NCBI GenBank assembly: GCA_009617715.1
Contig: VTFK01000014.1
Coordinates: 1 to 64,000, forward strand
DNA length: 64,000 bases
Direction of reading: 5' to 3'
From: Plectrocnemia conspersa
Taxonomy: Eukaryota; Arthropoda; Insecta; Trichoptera; Polycentropodidae
Within the stretch, counting starts at the first letter, position 1. Each line of letters opens with the position of its first letter. Of this stretch, positions 1-16,000 are shown in pieces. The translations under genes were made by a program, and so were the position numbers. Below the pieces are notes generated by a model, which worked only from the letters and a program-made list of their open reading frames with translations, had not been told where the DNA came from and did not search any database.

Positions 1-770
1 ATACATCAAAATCAACCAAATTACTATGTTGCCAAAATGATTATATCATCGTATGTATATACTACATAAAATAGTATAATAATCATACAACTAATTTTAA
101 CAGCAAAATAGCCTTATTCCAAAAATTCTAGGTAAACGACAAGAGTACCAAAAGAGCAAACACACGCAAACGTATTTGTAATTTCAAAGACACATAGCCC
201 ATTTTATTTGATTTCTTATTAAGATAATCGTCCGTACCCAATCTTGATTGATTGCTGTGTTTTTCCGGAGAAAAAATCTCGTTTATGGTCGTTTATCCGG
301 CTGATACGGCACGTACGATTCATTTTTATTATTGACAACTTTATGTTTGACGTCGTTACATAAAGCAAATCGCTGCTCCTCTAAAACGTATTTTAGATCT
401 GATTCTCAAGACGTCATCATTTGGAAATGCAAAAGTTAGACACATTAATAAAAAGGGTGACAAATTGTGTATAATAACTATAAACCAGAAGCAAAGATGT
501 CAGCTCTTGCTAAATTGTTTGAAATAATTATCCATGGATGCTTCTTTAAGGTTTGAGAACCCTAGAGGTGTGACTTCATAGCCAGTGAGACGCTTAGTGG
601 AATCTAGTTAGTTTTATTAGATTGATAAATGGCGAGAAGTTTTCACCGAGCGCTGGTAGAAAAGCCGGCGCAGGGATGATTTCCGTGAGGGGTCCTCAAA
701 AGTCTAGTAGGTGACGTGGCAGCGAATGTACAGCGGAAGTTGATCGTATGTTATCCACGGGTGGCGAGGC

Positions 771-810
771 GTCTGCTGGTCTCTTTAAGTGTCGGTCTGC
801 TGGTCTCTTT
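771..810. repeat. Direct repeat, 16 nt, 24-nt period
   Basis: GTCTGCTGGTCTCTTT occurs at 771-786 and again, identical, at 795-810, inside a GC-richer island. It is either a local tandem duplication or two copies of one binding site. Confidence 0.8.
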
Positions 811-1926
811 CGAGTGGCTGCTTGTGACTGCCATTAGATGTAATTTTACATTTTGGTCACAGTAAATTAACGTGAGCATCTGTGTGTGGTCGCCACACTT
901 CAATCACTTTCGGCGAATTTTATTTAATCAACAAACTAAAAATACTAATTTTGAAAAGGCCTTCGACAAGGTTTGTCTTGGGTTTATTACTATAAAAATA
1001 TTTGAACCTCGGTTGCTCGGATGATTTAACTCGATTATTCTCGAGTTATTTGAGCGATCGTAGACTGTCGTAACAAATAGCGGATTGTCTTACATTGCTT
1101 TATTTAATGTCAGCTACGAAGAGCTGTTCTTAAATATTCTTAGAAGTACAAATTAACATATCTGGTACTAGATTAAAGGGGCAAATATAAAATTGTATTT
1201 ATTATTTATCCCAAAAATATTATCAAAGTAATCCTTGCCAGATATTTTTTAGTCATATCTGTGCTCAGACAAAACTAAGGTTTTCCAAAGAGCTTTAATC
1301 CATTTTCTTATGCGGTTTAAGGGTACAAAAAAATAATAAAGTAGAGCATATGAAACATGACAGTTTACTAAACATTCAGTGGCATCTGACTACCCACCCC
1401 GATGTGGCCAAACGGTCATAAATATGAGCCGATGTCACATTTGTCGGTGAGAATTGATGCCGGCACCCCACCGTAATCGTAAAGCCTCTCTCTAGGTGGT
1501 GACGCACGATTTTATTGTGGCGTCGGAAAAGCGTACCATCGCTCCCCGGTTTCCCTCCATCTGGATAGGTACCTCAATTACAACGCCTTGTTGTCGGCAC
1601 TCAAGGAAAAATTACGAGTGGCGTCTTGTAAGTGCGGGTGTAAGGGATATTATTATGAAAATGCTATAAGAGATGCGCACATTCGTATTATTCACATATT
1701 TACAGTATTTCATTTTAAATTATACTGCTACCTATACTATATGCATACGACGGTTCTCAAACTTGGGTATTTTTAGAATGATAATCCTTAGCCATGGATA
1801 ACAAATCACACGTCTAGGTTTTGAGTGGTTGGCACAGACTGGTCAAAAAATTGTTTCCTAAATCCATCGATGATTAACAGATTTTACCATGAATTTTAGT
1901 AATTTGACAATTAATTGTAACATCTA

Positions 1927-1987
1927 GTGATCATAAAATAATTTACAAATGATAAAAAAAGTGATCATAAAATAATTTACAAATGAT
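1927..1987. repeat. Tandem duplication, 27-nt identical units
   Basis: The 27-nt sequence beginning GTGATCATAAAATAATTTAC is present at 1927-1953 and again, identical, at 1961-1987 (34-nt period). This looks like a recent local duplication in AT-rich DNA. Confidence 0.85.
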
Positions 1988-3149
1988 TAAAATTTAGTAA
2001 TAATGTACATTTTACTTACATTTATAGAAGATGCACTTTAACACGAAAAATAATTCAGACGAGATTTTAACATGCAAAAGAAAATCATTTGGAAAGAGTG
2101 TTGAAAAGATTCCTCGCCAGACGTCCCTCGAGTGTTCAATCTTGAAAAAATGGAAGACTCAAGTGTCTTTCTGGGATATATATTCATATTCATTCGGAAA
2201 AACTCGAGATTTTTTAACGAAATGGATCGTCAGCCATCTCATAATAAATTCGCGGAAATTATTTTCAAGAGCCCACCCATTAGGGAACGAGAACTCTCGA
2301 CAATGCCCTTTTATCATGTCTCTCGCTTCAATGGATATCAATTTTTTAGTGATTATACACCCCACGGGAGATTTTTAAAGTCACGTGGACAGCGTCCATG
2401 ATAAAAAACATTTTAGGGGGTAGGTATTTTTTTTAATCTCTATATGGAAAATATTCATTTTTTTGTTGAGTGCATGGTGATTTTTTGTGTTTTAATCGCG
2501 AAAATATTTCAAGCCCCCCGTTGGCTTTTGCAAATGCGTTCGGGACATTCCGAAGCTCAAATGGGACAAAACGGGGGCGACAATGGTCCCTGAATATTCA
2601 TCGGACAGGGAAAGGGGGACAGAATGCGGTCTCGTGTTAAATGACCGACGCCGAAAATGCGAACCGGCTCATTTGATCCTTTTTATAAAACAATATTTTC
2701 CCCATGAGAGTTAAGAAACGCAAAAAGTACGAGTCTGGATATAAGATCATATGCAAACTTCAGGGTAATGTGCAGGAAAATATAAGATACTCATTGTGTG
2801 TTTAAAATGGCCGTGCATAGTGCCAGATTCATGCAGTGAAATATTTTATTTTGTGCACAAAGATCATCAATTTTTTTATTTTATTTAAAATTATATCTTA
2901 AAATAAATAATATCATAAATAAAATAAATAAAGCGTATTTTAAATATTTAATTTATTTTATAAATATCTCTATATAATTGAATAAAAGAATAAATTTATA
3001 AAACAATTCTTATAAATATTAAATTAATCATTCTTATTTAAAGAAATCAAATGCTGTTAAATTGTCGAATCTTTGAGCAGAGAAGATTTTAAGAGTGTAT
3101 ATGTTACAGTGAATGTGTATTACATTGAAGTTATAATTTCACTGGCGTT

Positions 3150-3375
3150 TCAGTGAAATCATATCCGAATAGATTTTTACTTCTATATATAAACATATAT
3201 TTCGTCTAGCTAAAAAATAATTTAACTGATAGGCGCTATTGAAATTATATGCTGCTCTTAAATGTCCATGAAACTCAATTTGACACTTGCGAAACGTTCA
3301 TTTGCAGTTCAAAAAACCTAAACGAATTAACCAAACCAATCTCAACCTAATGAAAGTTCTAAAACTACCTATAGC
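3150..3375 (+). repeat. Interspersed repeat family R1, partial copy
   Basis: This stretch is related to 33424-34075 and 49085-49405. Shared landmarks are a TATATATTT...CTAGC segment, AATATAATTTAACTGATAGGC-like sequence, GAAATTATATGCTG and a downstream AACGAATTAACCAAAC block. No coding capacity or clear terminal inverted repeats were seen, so the class is unknown. Copies differ at many positions, which suggests an old family. Confidence 0.65.
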
Positions 3376-6151
3376 TTTTAAATTTTTATTATGTGAGATC
3401 TGGATTTGACTCAATTTATTTTAAATATTATATTATTTTGCCAATTTTTTTTTATTTTGCCCTTGATAATGTGGAAATACTGAGTACTACAATTTTAAGT
3501 CAATTGTATAATACATTTTAACTGTCTAAATTATTGAAATTATATTTATACTAGTGTAAATATAAATTGACGAACAAATATATTATTATTTTGAAATTTA
3601 GAACAAATTAATTTTGAAATAAGTACTAAGCCACTTAATGAAAATAAATATATTCTTTAAGATGGGTTCGAAAATATCAATTAGATTATCACTAATGTAT
3701 TTAAAACGACTGACAAAATTCCAAAAAAACTAAGTCATGCATTGTATATGATTAAACATACGTCCAAATGATTTTATCACAAAAAGTGAACTCAAATGAC
3801 CAGCTTAATGTCAGATGCGTTACGTTATCTACAAAAGTATTAAAAGTAAATGAAACTTCGTAGATTAAGGTAATTTAAACACAATATGTTTGGGTTTTTT
3901 CGTATTACACATATCTAAGCTATATAGCTAAATTTATTTATAATCTATTCTAAATTTTCCGTTGCAACCTGAAATGAGTTACAAGGTAAACACAATCAAC
4001 ACCTAAGTTAATAGTGAGACACATACATATATTTTGATAATTTTAAACTCATATGCTCTAGCTCGATTTTTTTCAATTTTCATCCGTGAAACTAGGAAAA
4101 TCTAAAAAATTCTAATGACCGTTTGGAATTATAATTATATTTTGTTCTTTAATACATGAAAAAAAATTGAACCCAGATCTTTCATGTATTAATCTATATA
4201 AATATATGTTTTATTTAAATATGAAAATATTTTCTAATTAATAAATATGGAAAATTCACACATCATCGGACATATTAGTAATGCTACTTACGACGCCATA
4301 AATCTACGGTAAAGGACAGCGGAAATAATTCTCCCATCATTTATTTACGTTTATTGCTTTTCGGCGGTCGTGATCGCATCATCGTCCGGACGCATACCTA
4401 CCCTGTGGGTAGCCATTATTTTTATAATACTTTTACCCTCCCAGAGAATTAATTATTTCTGCCACCGCGACTGAATCCAATTACGCTGGAAATTAAGACG
4501 ACTAATGGGAATTAGCAATGTTTTTATTTTCCTTCTTTTAAAAGGACGAAACAATATTTAATATTTGGGGTGGTCTAATTGTCTAGGAAATGGTTCAGGG
4601 ATGCTTTGCATAAGATTCGAATGAAAACGAACGACCCGTGGGGTTTCTTGAAAGTAAATGTTAAATGAGTCTTGTATAAGATGCCATCCATATAATAGAG
4701 AATTTTGAAAGAGTGAATATAATATATAAATTATTATTTTCATGCGTCATAATCAATTGGGCAAATTATGCATAGACGTTATTATAAAATACAACAATAG
4801 CAATTATTCAATTTAAAAAAATTGTATTGTCCTTGAATAAAAATACAAAATATAAATTAATTTTATATACTCTCCAGTTCTACAGCTGTTTTTTTGTAGG
4901 CATGTACAATAATATTAAAATGCACGATTTATATGTTACATACGTAAACCATTACGTGTTATCGAGAAGAAGATATGCACCGTTTGCCCATTTACTCAAA
5001 GACGTTCTCCAAGAATCATTTTCTAGTCGACAAACACTCAAGTGAGATAGGGGGTAGAAGGTGGTAAATTATCGTTATTACAAATGCGGATGAATAACAA
5101 TAGAGCAGGAGGGTTGATCGCGGTCGAGATTTTGATGCAACAAGGGTGGATATGCCAAAACGGCATTTCGCAGTAATGTCTTTCATGAATATCTTTCTTT
5201 TTGATAAAAATAATGGCTCACTTCACAAAATCTAAAATAAACATTTCTTAATCCCACATTGCAAAGAATGAAGTCTTAATTTTAGCGTATGTGCGATTTA
5301 TAAAAGACGAGTTATAATTTGCTAAAATAATTAAGAACCGATATTAAAGAAGAATCGATATTAATTGCGTTGAAAGAATTTAAAAAAAAAGTCTGAGTAA
5401 TATATTGTCAGTTGCTACTGCTTATGCTGCAGCCATGTTAGGTTGCTAGAGGGGATTTCTGGCATATTTAAAAGAAGCAGCGCTGAATGTAAAATTATAG
5501 CTGCAGACTGTGTCTTTCCAAAAATCTTAATGAACGATTACAAAATTACATTATGTAATTTAAGCAATCAATAAAATTAAAAGCAACTTTAATCGCTTGT
5601 TGCTTCATACGAAAGCTCGTTGCCTATCAAAATGTGTCTGTTTGTATCAATTTTATAAACTGTGATTCAGTGCTAAAGTTATTTAAAAACAATATGTAAA
5701 ATTCTTGTGAGATTATAATAATAAATCGATCATTGCAAATTCAAATAAAAAGTACTCCCTAACCTAACATAGGTAAAACCATATACTGTTCTATTACATT
5801 ACAATGTCCTCATAGGTTTTTTCAAATCACCTTAATTCTTACTAAAATAATAAAAAACAATCTTACTTGTGATGTAGAAAAGTCTGGTGCTGACATGGCC
5901 AAATTAAATTCACTCGAATCACTTATCTTCAGAACTTCACAGCACGTCGGTTACTACATCGCCAAGGCTCTGGCATAGGGTAGTCAATACTACAGAAGCA
6001 GCTCCTCCCAAAGAGCCTATTGCCCCAGGGGCTGAGCCGCTAGAGATGGAGCATATACTTCACCTCCATGATGTTCCGCCTTCAACCAGGAAAGAAACTA
6101 CATACAGAAAAAATATATAAATATAACTATTAAATAAAAAATAAAATATTT

Positions 6152-6184
6152 TTTTTTAGATTGGAGCAAATCCAATCTAAAAAA
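6152..6184. repeat. Perfect 14-bp hairpin
   Basis: Arms 6152-6165 and 6171-6184 (core TTAGATTGGA / TCCAATCTAA) are perfect inverted repeats around the 5-nt loop GCAAA. The hairpin lies about 320 nt upstream of the GPATCH11-like start codon. Function is unknown. Confidence 0.75.
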
Positions 6185-6429
6185 TTGCTACATAGTAATA
6201 ATACTTACAAAAAATGTAAGTGAAAATATTTTTATAAATTGGAGGGGGAGTGGTTGTTATTTTATGTTGGCAGAAATGGTTTGTAATGTATATAGCATTA
6301 TTGGCCTAATAAATAATTAATAATGTTTCGTTATTAAATATAGTACATAATTAAAAAAATTATAAATGCGTGGACAAATTTATAGCAATATTTTTAAAAT
6401 ATCTATTTAGTCAATAGTCAAATAATAGT

Positions 6430-6502
6430 CTGTTACGGCCAAAATGTATCTCTTAGCGCGCGTTTGACGTCTCAATTGACAGTTTGTATACATGTTATTA
6501 CC
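6430..6502 (+). promoter_or_regulatory. Likely promoter / 5' UTR of the GPATCH11-like gene
   Basis: The short interval before the predicted ATG at 6503 is locally GC- and CpG-richer (TTAGCGCGCG) and contains TTTGACGTCTC, close to a CRE/ATF half site. No TATA box at a useful distance is evident. The transcription start was not located. Confidence 0.35.
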
Positions 6503-9170
<2,668 letters not shown>

Positions 9171-9300
9171 CACGAAAATTGAAATTCATAACTCCACCAA
9201 TATTGATTACATGTTTAGTAAATTGGATAGACCGTTTTACAAGGTGTGTGAAAGGACTGCCGCTGGAATTAACCTAATGTATATTTTCAAGAGATAAAAC

Positions 9301-9306
9301 AATAAA
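9301..9306 (+). terminator. GPATCH11 polyadenylation signal
   Basis: AATAAA lies 131 nt after the stop codon, with cleavage expected about 15-25 nt further on. It is the first canonical hexamer downstream of the gene. Confidence 0.6.
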
Positions 9307-9331
9307 AACATTCAATTGAACAGTTCCAACT

Positions 9332-9337
9332 TTTATT
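9332..9337 (-). terminator. Distal polyadenylation signal for the B52-type gene
   Basis: TTTATT on the plus strand is AATAAA on the minus strand. It would give a 3' UTR of about 770 nt, ending almost exactly where the convergent GPATCH11 transcript is predicted to end. A proximal alternative AATAAA is at 9759-9764 (minus). Confidence 0.4.
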
Positions 9338-9758
9338 TCGAACATGCAAAATAATTACACAAATTATAATCTAAAGCAGAAACAAAATCTGCACTTTCAT
9401 CACAACGCCAAAGTGATGACAGTAGACAATGTTAAATTTTAGTCACGCGCCCATCGGGCTTTGTTCACTAACCTACAATTAGTTGACAAAATTAAGTCAT
9501 TTAACATACTTGTTAACATTGCTTAAACAATAATAGTTTACATCAATCTCTTATATACGATGGGGACTCTTATAACGTAAGGGTAACCGAAAAAATTTAG
9601 GCTTACTTTTGTTACACAAACGTTTGAAGATTCATATATGTTTTTCAATATAAGCAATCTTTATAATTATTTACAAGTTTTGTGTTGGACAAAACGAAAC
9701 AAAAAGGAATGTGCCATCTGATCAATTGCAACAAAAAACGGTTTCGTCGGCAAATGTA

Positions 9759-9764
9759 TTTATT
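9759..9764 (-). terminator. Proximal polyadenylation signal for the B52-type gene
   Basis: A minus-strand AATAAA lies about 330 nt after the TAA at 10093-10095. It would yield a shorter 3' UTR than the hexamer at 9332-9337. Confidence 0.45.
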
Positions 9765-10092
9765 GTAATACATACATTCTTAAAATACATCCAATATCAA
9801 TTAAATCGAAAAATAATGGTTCATTGTTTTTGCTGTCTAACCTAGACTAAGTTATATATTGTAGGTGTGATGTATGAATAAAAATATAAGAAGAAATGCG
9901 CACACCATAACTCATTATACGTCTCGATCAATATAACTGATGGTTATTTCAAATTAATTAAAAACGTCTGAAAACTTGACCAGTATATCAAAAATATTTT
10001 TATGGAATATGTGAGATATCAAAGACAAAATCCTATTATAAAAATGATTAGAAATGAAAGTTTTCGTGAATGACAAATCTAAAACTAAGGAT

Positions 10093-13000
10093 TTAATCTT
10101 CAGTGCTCTCGTTATGGTCAGAACCGGCGCCGTTGTCTTTATGATCGTTCGGAGTAGGCGACCTGGATTTTGATTTGCTTTTTTCCTTACTGGCGGAACG
10201 AGACCTTTCCCTGCAACAAACAAGACGATCAAATTAGAAAAATAATTACTGCAATTGAAATAAACGTGCATAACAAAGAGTAATGTCAAATAAATACCTC
10301 GAGTTCCTTGCCGAAGCGCGACTATTGGCTGACTTGGATCGCGAACGGGATCGGGAACGCGAAGCAGGGGATGCGGAGCGCTGCCTGCTCAACAACACAT
10401 GCCACATGCATCAGTTATACTCATCTCATACATGTCATTCACAAAGTACATTGAATTTATTTTACATTTTGTAGCTAACGATGCAGACAGATCGAAAAAG
10501 CTGAATATTATAATGAACACTAGTCTTATATCAAATCAAAAGTTCAAATATACAGACTATTCTAAGATGAAGAAACTCACATCCATACTATTTCTGCAAA
10601 TGGATTATGTTAATCCTATAAAACTTAAACTTTCATTATATTCCAAGGATATTCTGTTTTCGGCATTGGGAATTACAACCTTAATTTTTAATTAATATAA
10701 TTAAAAATTACAATAGAATGGATTCACATTTTTTAACAATAAACATGCTAATATTAAATAATTATAATAAAATAAAAAAGTTTGCTACAAAATCAAATAA
10801 AATACATGTACTATGTGAGATGAAAAAATTAAAAATAACATTGATATAAACATAATTAAGCTTATCTACAATCAAAACATGGTTTTGTGATAATTTAACA
10901 AAAATATTTACATTGAAATTGAAACAGAACTAAGCCATCAATAATTATTTCATTTGAATAAGATACAATGGGGTCAATAAACTTACTTAGAACGAGATCG
11001 AGATTTGGGAGCTGGAGACTTGCTCTTCGGCCTGGTCTTTGAGTTGGAGCGAGAGCGAGAACGACTGGAGCGACGACTGCGAGATCTGAAACATTAATTT
11101 GGTAAAAAAAAATATCCCTGCTATACGAAAAAAATTTGAGTCAACATGCAACAAAGCATATTTTTACCTGGAACGGGATCGAGAACGACGGCGAGAGCGG
11201 GAACGAGAACGGCTGCTAGAGGAACGCGAATGACGACCGCCTCCACGGCGGCGATCCTCAACCAGGCGTATGCGTCTACCGTTCAACTCGGTGCCGTCCA
11301 ACTTATCAAGGGCATTGCGCAAATCGGAATGTGTGGCGAATTCGACAACGCTGAAAATTAACAAACTTATCAAAACATAATTCTAAAAATAAAATTAAAA
11401 AAATAAGATTAAAATAATAATCAGAATAAGTTAGCATCAAGGTATTCAGCCCCGAAAGATGAAAAAATAAAGGTCATCATGTATCATATTGGGTAAGCTC
11501 AACTGAATAAGAGCAAATAAAATAAGAAATCATATCTCACCCTTCATTCTTTCTTTGTTTGTGAGCATCTGCGTATGTTACTTCACCAGCTTGGCGCATG
11601 AAATCCTTCAAGTCCTGTAACGACAAATTGATGTAACAACGATCGCAACAATACATAAAAATCGCATCAAGCTCTCATGAATAACAATCTCACTAATGAT
11701 TTCTTAATAAAAAATAAATCTCGATAGTATCTTACAGTATGATCTTTGCGAATATAACGAATGTCAAATTATAAGACACCAGCAATTTAAACGGATATAT
11801 AAAATGAATAATGAGACTGATACATGAGAATCTCGAACATCTAATAACAAATATTACTAGACATTCTTTGAAGATGTTCTACATCTTTTGTTAATCAACA
11901 CAATTTTAATATTATTGTTCCGAAATTTTATATATTGAAATATGATTATTTACATCGACTAATACTGTGAGACCCAAAAGAGGATGCCTAAACGAAACAA
12001 CTTTGCATCTATAAATGGTGTGTGTGTGAAAATAGAAGATTGACATCTCGCGGATCCCGGACAAACGCGAAGATCCGATGGCAGGTGGCACATTGTGTTC
12101 CAAACGATTCTTCCTTGTGACGGATCTTCTTTCTTGAAACGGTGATGCAGCGGTCGAATGGCTCCGTGATACGAAGAGGGCATGATTCTCAGATTGACTC
12201 TCGCCTTGCCGGATTCCAGTGATAGTAATGTCGCAGTAGTAGGGCCAAAATATGAGACAAGTTCACTTATCAGTGTTTATTCTCATTTTAATGCAGTCTT
12301 TCATAGTTATGGCTTCTTCTCTATGCCGTCAGTGAAAGAGGGTCCCATCCTTGGTAAACGGTGTTGAACTTCCCGAAACGATTGTGTGAATGTTTTTAAA
12401 GTTAATCTGTGCTACTTTCAAAAGTCGATAAAAAGCAAAAACATTGCAAAAGAAAAAAAACGAGAAAATAATATTTTGAAGACCTTATTTTGAAATTGAA
12501 AAGGGGCACATGTCGCATGACAAATATTTCAGAAATAAATGTCGATTATAAGTAAACAAGAATGAATGCAAATTAAAATTCCTTTTAAACTCAATGTAGT
12601 CGAAAGCGAGTATAGAAGGACATTTGCCATTTTTCAAATCAGTCTTTACCAGAAACAATTAAAAAAGCACAAATTAACATTGAAAATACTCGAATTTATA
12701 GCGCAAAGTTGATATGTAAACAAGACATATAGGAATCGACCTTTGGGCTCACCTAACGAGTGAAAGCATAATAATGAAAATAGTGATACAATAAATAAAA
12801 TGATTACTCGTGATTTTCAGCTGAGAGTCCCCCAGAGTGATTGAGTGGTTACCTTCCCTCTGAGAGCGACTGGAGCTCGAGAGCGAGCGTTAGTCAGGAG
12901 TGCCCTCACCGGGACCAATGGCCAAACCACCTTCTACCGTGTGGGGGGGAAACCTGGGAACGTCCGTAACTGACACCTCCCTCAGAGATCTTACACGGGT

Positions 13001-16000
13001 ACCTCTAGTAGTGGTAGTGGGCTCTTTGAAAATAACATTTCGTTCTTTTTGTTTCAGATGTATATCAACAATTACTTTACTTATTACAAATATAATAATT
13101 ATAAATATATCACACAATTTATTATAGCATGCAAAACACGTATTTAATTTTATCATAACACTATTTGCACACTCCGAAGCACTTGTGTATATATATATGC
13201 GTCCATGGATAGTATTTCTTGTCCTCGCTTCCTCGAACATGGTCCAAGTTCCATTGTATAAAAAGCAATCCTCTTCGAAGAGATCGATCTCCACAATCAT
13301 GCAGTGTACGTAGATATCGATTAGGCCCAATGTAGTTAGTCAATATCAGATACAATCAGTCGAAATGTGGATCGTTCAGCGTTTATTCCTCAAATAATTG
13401 CTCTTTAACTTTCTCAATATTCATTAACAAGATGCATCCACGCGCGCCTCCGAAGCTCTCCTTGCAACTCTGATACGAATAACGTGACACCAAGTTTCCA
13501 ACGTAGTTTAATTTGCATTAAAACGAAGAGTTTGCATGAACGTCGTTTTTTAAAATAAATTAGAATCGGGTCCACGTTGTTAAATCTCAACACAAGTCTC
13601 CCCCGGGTTCTTCAACGTTTGCCTCCCACCACTTTGTGTCTGTTGAATTTGATAATGTACTGTTAAGAATAAAAATATTAGTTTACCTGCCAACTGATGC
13701 GACTGGAGAGATTCTCGACGATAAGTCTGAATTCTGTTCTTGTCGGAGGTCCATACCTAAGCGCAAAAATATCAACATTATATATTTGCTACGAGCGTTT
13801 AAAAATATATCAGTCAATACACAGTGAAATTGAAAAGCAAAATTTAAATTCATCATAACATATATTGAAATTAATCAATCAATTCCACTGTATATTAATT
13901 TGTATATTTAAAACTAAAAATTGAAATATACGCAATAAAATAATTAGTAGACGAGTTATTACTTTGTTACATAACCATTCAATTTTTAGTTTTATATTTT
14001 ATATCTACTTTTTTTCAAGGCAATTGCTAGTTGAATCGGTCCCTCCGGAAGCTTCAGTCCTCTTTCTTTAAAGAAAAGACTTGAATCACATAAATAGAAC
14101 AACTTTTATTGACATAATTATTAAGACCATGCAAAAAGGGCTTCATCGTTACACGAGTGTCTTCTTCTAATAAGGATGTCAGCATTACAAAAAATTCTAT
14201 AAATCAATAATTATTAGGGAAACGTAATAACGTAAATTTTAAGGTTATAACTATTTGACGATTAAATTAATACGAAAAAAATTTAACAATAATAACAGAG
14301 ATTGAAAAACTTTTATGATGGTATTTTTTTTATTTTAATTGAGATTTAACTTATAAGGCAATTTCAGATATAGACCTAATAAACGCAAAAAGGGCTTTGG
14401 TTCAAACAATCAATTGCTTTATATTATCAATCAAGTTTTAGTTAAAATAAAATAGACATCAATTTTTTTTTATTTGCTGAACTTTATATGCCCTTTCCGC
14501 GGGGACCGATTCTATATTTTTTCTAATTCAATGTGTAAAAAAACAAATTAAAATAAATCAATTGAATTGTAAAGTGATCGCCATTACATTTCTCTATTTA
14601 AATATTTGTTTTCAAATTTTACTTTATTTTTGCCTTATTTGAGAAGTTAGTTAGGTCTAACTGAGCAAGAGTTAATCTCAAAAGCACGGTTTTTTATTAC
14701 TATATTATAGGGAGTATATATTCAATTAATTGTCACATGGGAGCGCGCGAGTCGTATTTATCCCGGCTACGGGGTCTGCGCGGCGGAGGTGCCCCATAGC
14801 GCCCGTAGTCGCGCCACATGTCGGCCCCTCTCGGTGTTCCACGGGCTCTCTCCACAGAAACTCTGTAACACAATACACCACTACCTCAGCCACGTCCCCC
14901 ATACCTGTCTTCGGTATACCAGTAGGGCCATTAAAATGTGGAAAGTCACGCTGTGACTTTGACCACACGAAACATTTTGTACATGTAATTTTTTTGGGGA
15001 GTGACAATTTTTCGGTACCTGAAACGGATTGGATAATTAGGATTGCGGTTAAAAGAAGGGATTTTTTTTAAAACTGAACGACGCAGCTACTCATAGCAGG
15101 TAGCCAGAGAAAGGGTCAGAATTCAGATAGCTCACTTGTCTCCGTAGCGAGCCGGACGCCTCCAGTCGTCGCGACCGGAATCTCGGCGCCGATCGATGCC
15201 ACGTGCCGCCTCCACCACCACCCTGTCAACATATATATAAGCTGCTCTCAGCCCTTGACCCACTGGCAGCATCTGCCCGTTCCACCTATGTTCTACTATC
15301 GTTCGTTCGGTCCGCATTCGATAAATAAAATATGTTTCACATTCGCACGGGCCGTGCACACTTCGCTAAATATGCAAACTAATATTATAATTTTTCAAAA
15401 TGTATATTATTAGATTAGATTTAGACAAATCACGGGACACTAGCCAGCAGATTAGTGCTTTAAAACTTAATATATAAACTGCAGTTATTTTTTTGTTACT
15501 TCTTGCCTATGAACAAAATATACTAATTAATAATAACGATTAAGATAACTATAAAAACTGATGATTTTAAATCCTTTTCTAACTATGCGGATTTGTTGAT
15601 TTTTTTTTATATTTAACTAACAGTCTATACTTTTGTAACTAAAAGTCATAGGCGAGAAGTCAATCGGGCACATAGAATTTAATAAGTACAAATTTTATGA
15701 TTAAAAAGGCAAAAAGTAATAAAAATCATAAATTTATAATATTATAAAAAACACATTGAAAAAACGAAAATTAAATCATTTTATATCAGTAATTTTAACG
15801 GAAAGCGACATACCTTTCTCCTAACAGTTCTTTCCCGTTGAGTTCGTAGACGGCGTCGTCTGCGTCTCTATAGTCGTCGAATTCCTACAAAAAGAAATGA
15901 AAAAAAAGAACCATATAATTATACTTCAAGCTATACGAATAAACAGATTTTCATTCAAACGTTTGTCAATCAGTGAGAAAAGGTGGCATCAAAATTTTTC

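Larger units (their letters stand above)
1..6430. other. Gene-free 5' flank with GC-richer islands
   Basis: No open frame here looks like a conserved protein, and none has splice sites joining it to another. Against an AT-rich background there are GC-richer, non-repetitive islands at about 230-420, 540-900, 1390-1580, 2470-2680, 4260-4530 and 5090-5190. They carry homeodomain-like TAATTA and other short motifs and could be regulatory DNA, but that is inference from composition only. Two tandem duplications and one interspersed repeat inside the region are listed separately. Confidence 0.6.

Noticed and set aside
2031..2401. Overlapping open frames of 115 and 89 codons
   Set aside because: Low-complexity composition, no domain, frames open on both strands, and no splice or promoter context.
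11146..11361. 71-codon plus-strand frame rich in Thr and Arg
   Set aside because: Antisense shadow of the RS-domain exon of B52.
14730..15071. 113-codon plus-strand frame opposite the B52 introns
   Set aside because: It is the antisense shadow of exon 4B and the 4C cassette, whose minus-strand splice sites and protein similarity explain the open frame.
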